Part shown: positions 61,931 to 64,000 of the stretch, piece after piece
How positions within the stretch are numbered: the stretch's first letter is position 1
Layout of the letters: each line of letters opens with the position of its first letter
Assembly: GCF_028331445.1 (NCBI RefSeq)
Contig: NZ_JAQMHX010000003.1
Span: forward strand, 310,001-374,000
DNA from: Candidatus Phyllobacterium onerii
Lineage (GTDB): Bacteria > Pseudomonadota > Alphaproteobacteria > Rhizobiales > Rhizobiaceae
Direction: 5' to 3'
Length of the DNA stretch: 64,000 nt
The notes under the pieces: model-generated
What the model was told of the DNA's origin: nothing
Database searches by the model: none
What the model saw: the letters and a program-made list of their open reading frames with translations, nothing else
Program-made: the position numbers and the translations under genes

Positions 61931-64000
61931 ATGAGCAAGACCCTAGTCAAACCGCAGGTTCTGCCGAAAGGCGCGTTGATCATGACGCTCCTGTCGTTGG
62001 CAACAACGATTATTTCGTTCGTCATCATGATGGGCATTACCGACATCTCGCCCACCAAACGGACGACACAAATCATTATCGCAGCCAATGCGGTTTCAAT
62101 TCTGGTGCTGATCTATTTATCCTACGCGACGCTCCGGAAGCTGTTTCTGTTCAAGAGCAAGGAAAAGCACCGGGATCTGCATACAAACATAGCGATCATC
62201 TTCGCGCTGATCGCGTCGATCCCTTCGATCATTGTTGCCTGCTTTTCACTCATTGTCCTCGACAATCGTTTAAACGCCTGGATCAATCCCGAGAACAATC
62301 AGATCATTGATATGTCGATCAAGGCTGCGCAGTCCTACACCGAGGACAATGCGCAAAGTCTTTTGACCACAACTCTTTCGATGGCGATCGATCTGGATCA
62401 GCGGCGGATGCTGTACAGTCTTGATCGAGGTGCCTTCGAAAATTGGCTGACTTATGATGCAGGCCGCAACAATCTGCTTGGCGCATCCCTAGTTAGATCC
62501 AACGGTGAGGTTGTCGTCAGCGCCCAACTTTTCAACGATCATAGCCTTCCCGAAGCGCCGCTGGAGGCGTTGAAAACTGCGGCGGGCGACAGGCCGGTCT
62601 TGATCCCGCCCGAAGCCACCAACCTTGTCGGCGCCATCATCAAGATGCAGGCGCTGCCGGATTTATATCTCTATACGATCCGCGCTGTGGATTCTTCGGC
62701 GCTGGATAACATGCGCATCATGACCGACAACAATGCCGAATATCAGTCGCTGGCCAGCAACAGGAAGAATACGCAGATCGCCTACGCGCTGCTCTATATT
62801 GAGCTGACACTGTTGCTGCTATTGACCGCCGTCTGGACTGGCATTGCCGTCGCCAATCGTGTGGTCAGACCCATTCGCCTTTTGATCGGCGCGGCCGGCG
62901 ACGTTGCCACCGGCAATTTTGACGTCTCAGTGCCTGTCCGCGCTTCGGATGGCGATATCGGTTCACTATCCCATACGTTCAATAATATGGTCGAGCAGTT
63001 GAAAACCCAGCATAACGACCTGATCTCGGCAAAGGACGAGATCGATGAGCGCAGGCGCTTTACTGAAGCGGTTCTGTCCGGCGTGACAGCCGGCGTTATC
63101 AGCGTCAACTCGCAAGGCGATATTGCCGGTCTAAACCGGCCAGCCGAGCACATGCTATCGATCGATGGTGCACAAGCTATCGGCAAGAACCTCGTTCATA
63201 TCCTTCCGGAAATCGGTGCTGTGTTCGAGGCGGCGCGGGAGAACGGCAGGTCTTCCAGCCGCCAGCAGATAGGCATTACCCGCAATGGTATCGTACGCTC
63301 TTTCAACGTGCAGATTACCCGGGAAGACGCCGATACACAGCACACCTCCTACGTGGTGACGGTCGACGATATCACCGATCTGGTCGCTGCCCACCGCTCA
63401 TCCGCTTGGGCGGACGTTGCACGCCGTATTGCCCATGAAATCAAGAATCCACTAACGCCAATCCAGCTGTCCGCCGAGCGCATTCGCCGCCGCTACGGCA
63501 AGGTCATTGTCGAGGATCGCGAGGTTTTCGACCAATGCACCGAAACGATTATCCGCCAGGTCGGCGATATAGGTCGTATGGTCGATGAGTTTTCTGAATT
63601 CGCTCGTATGCCCAAGCCGCAACTCGCAGCAACGGACATCCGTGGTGTGCTGCGCGACGCATCCTTTCTCGTGGAAATCAGCAACAATCAGATCAAGTTC
63701 GAGCATGACTTTACCGACGAGCCGCTCGTTGGAAATTTCGACAACAGGCTCCTTGGCCAGGCTTTCGGTAACATCATCAAGAACGCTTCGGAGTCCATTG
63801 AGACGGCGCTCCAGACCGGAGCGATAGAAGAAGGTTTCATTCTCGTTCGCGCTGTCAGTACCAGTTCGTCCATCATTGTCGAAGTGCTTGACAACGGCAA
63901 AGGATTGCCCGCTGACAACCGTCATCGACTGCTCGAGCCTTATGTGACAACGCGCGAAAAGGGCACCGGCCTCGGCCTCGCCATCGTCAAGAAAATCATC
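61931..64000 (+). CDS. NtrY-like sensor histidine kinase, incomplete
   Basis: Open from the ATG at 61931 to the window end: 690 codons without a stop. N-terminal helices (MTLLSLATTIISFVIMMGIT and two more) lead to a periplasmic region of about 170 residues, a further helix near residue 300, a HAMP domain, a PAS domain and the kinase core with His502 in ARRIAHEIKNPLTPIQLSAE. FGNIIKNASESIE and GTGLGLAIVKKII are N and G boxes. The match to NtrY is strong, but the usual ntrB/ntrC neighbours are not upstream here; ntrX would be expected just beyond the window. Confidence 0.92.
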   Translation, partial: MSKTLVKPQVLPKGALIMTLLSLATTIISFVIMMGITDISPTKRTTQIIIAANAVSILVLIYLSYATLRKLFLFKSKEKHRDLHTNIAIIFALIASIPSIIVACFSLIVLDNRLNAWINPENNQIIDMSIKAAQSYTEDNAQSLLTTTLSMAIDLDQRRMLYSLDRGAFENWLTYDAGRNNLLGASLVRSNGEVVVSAQLFNDHSLPEAPLEALKTAAGDRPVLIPPEATNLVGAIIKMQALPDLYLYTIRAVDSSALDNMRIMTDNNAEYQSLASNRKNTQIAYALLYIELTLLLLLTAVWTGIAVANRVVRPIRLLIGAAGDVATGNFDVSVPVRASDGDIGSLSHTFNNMVEQLKTQHNDLISAKDEIDERRRFTEAVLSGVTAGVISVNSQGDIAGLNRPAEHMLSIDGAQAIGKNLVHILPEIGAVFEAARENGRSSSRQQIGITRNGIVRSFNVQITREDADTQHTSYVVTVDDITDLVAAHRSSAWADVARRIAHEIKNPLTPIQLSAERIRRRYGKVIVEDREVFDQCTETIIRQVGDIGRMVDEFSEFARMPKPQLAATDIRGVLRDASFLVEISNNQIKFEHDFTDEPLVGNFDNRLLGQAFGNIIKNASESIETALQTGAIEEGFILVRAVSTSSSIIVEVLDNGKGLPADNRHRLLEPYVTTREKGTGLGLAIVKKII

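Overview
The window looks like the chromosome of an alphaproteobacterium of the order Hyphomicrobiales (Rhizobiales), most plausibly near Phyllobacterium, Mesorhizobium, Ochrobactrum or Brucella. This rests on gene content (EttA, an ArsR-methyltransferase fusion beside metF, bluB under a cobalamin riboswitch, a DUF2293 protein, a PHO-boxed ugp operon, a NtrY-type kinase), frequent GTG and TTG starts, and dispersed intergenic palindromic elements of rhizobial style. No tRNA, rRNA, CRISPR array, intact prophage or intact transposase was seen. The genus is inferred, not shown.

Layout. 0-2.1 kb: a NarL-type two-component pair. 2.5-5.9 kb: small secreted or hypothetical genes, orphan terminators and two possible gene remnants. 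5.9-10.8 kb: two cell-wall lytic enzymes, an ornithine/lysine decarboxylase-like enzyme, an EamA exporter and a 28-residue membrane peptide. 10.9-16.6 kb: metF with its ArsR-methyltransferase regulator, DUF2293, bluB with its riboswitch, a MOSC protein and ettA. 16.6-17.9 kb: a 1.3 kb gene-poor mosaic of repeats. 17.9-24.6 kb: a hydrolase/CoA-transferase/ThDP-enzyme operon, then a GT2/LAB_N/GT39 envelope-glycosylation set. 24.6-26.4 kb: a probable toxin-immunity pair. 26.5-29 kb: UDP-glucose dehydrogenase and an aldo/keto reductase. 29.1-39.7 kb: two divergent amino-sugar operons (murQ plus an ABC importer and a Gfo/Idh/MocA enzyme; a GlcNAc-type kinase, a GntR regulator, a SIS deaminase and nagA), then pncA. 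40.4-44.7 kb: ugpBAEC. 44.8-47.4 kb: metNIQ. 48-50.3 kb: a GGDEF-EAL protein. 50.4-52.2 kb: an unusual transporter-thioesterase fusion. 52.5-60.6 kb: one eight-gene minus-strand operon with an osmoprotectant-type ABC importer, two flavin monooxygenase-like proteins, an ornithine-cyclodeaminase-like protein and a divergent histidine-ammonia-lyase homolog. 60.8-64 kb: a cupin, a peptide-deformylase homolog lacking metal ligands, and an incomplete NtrY-like kinase.

Points that deserve most attention: (1) the 52.5-60.6 kb operon, where the lyase has lost the Ala-Ser-Gly triad that makes the MIO cofactor, suggesting uptake and breakdown of an amino-acid betaine by MIO-independent chemistry; (2) two 271-bp elements with terminal inverted repeats that covary within each copy, one of which supplies the last ten codons of a kinase gene and the ribosome-binding site of the next gene; (3) a candidate nuclease toxin with adjacent immunity gene; (4) the transporter-thioesterase fusion; (5) the peptide-deformylase homolog without two of its three metal ligands.
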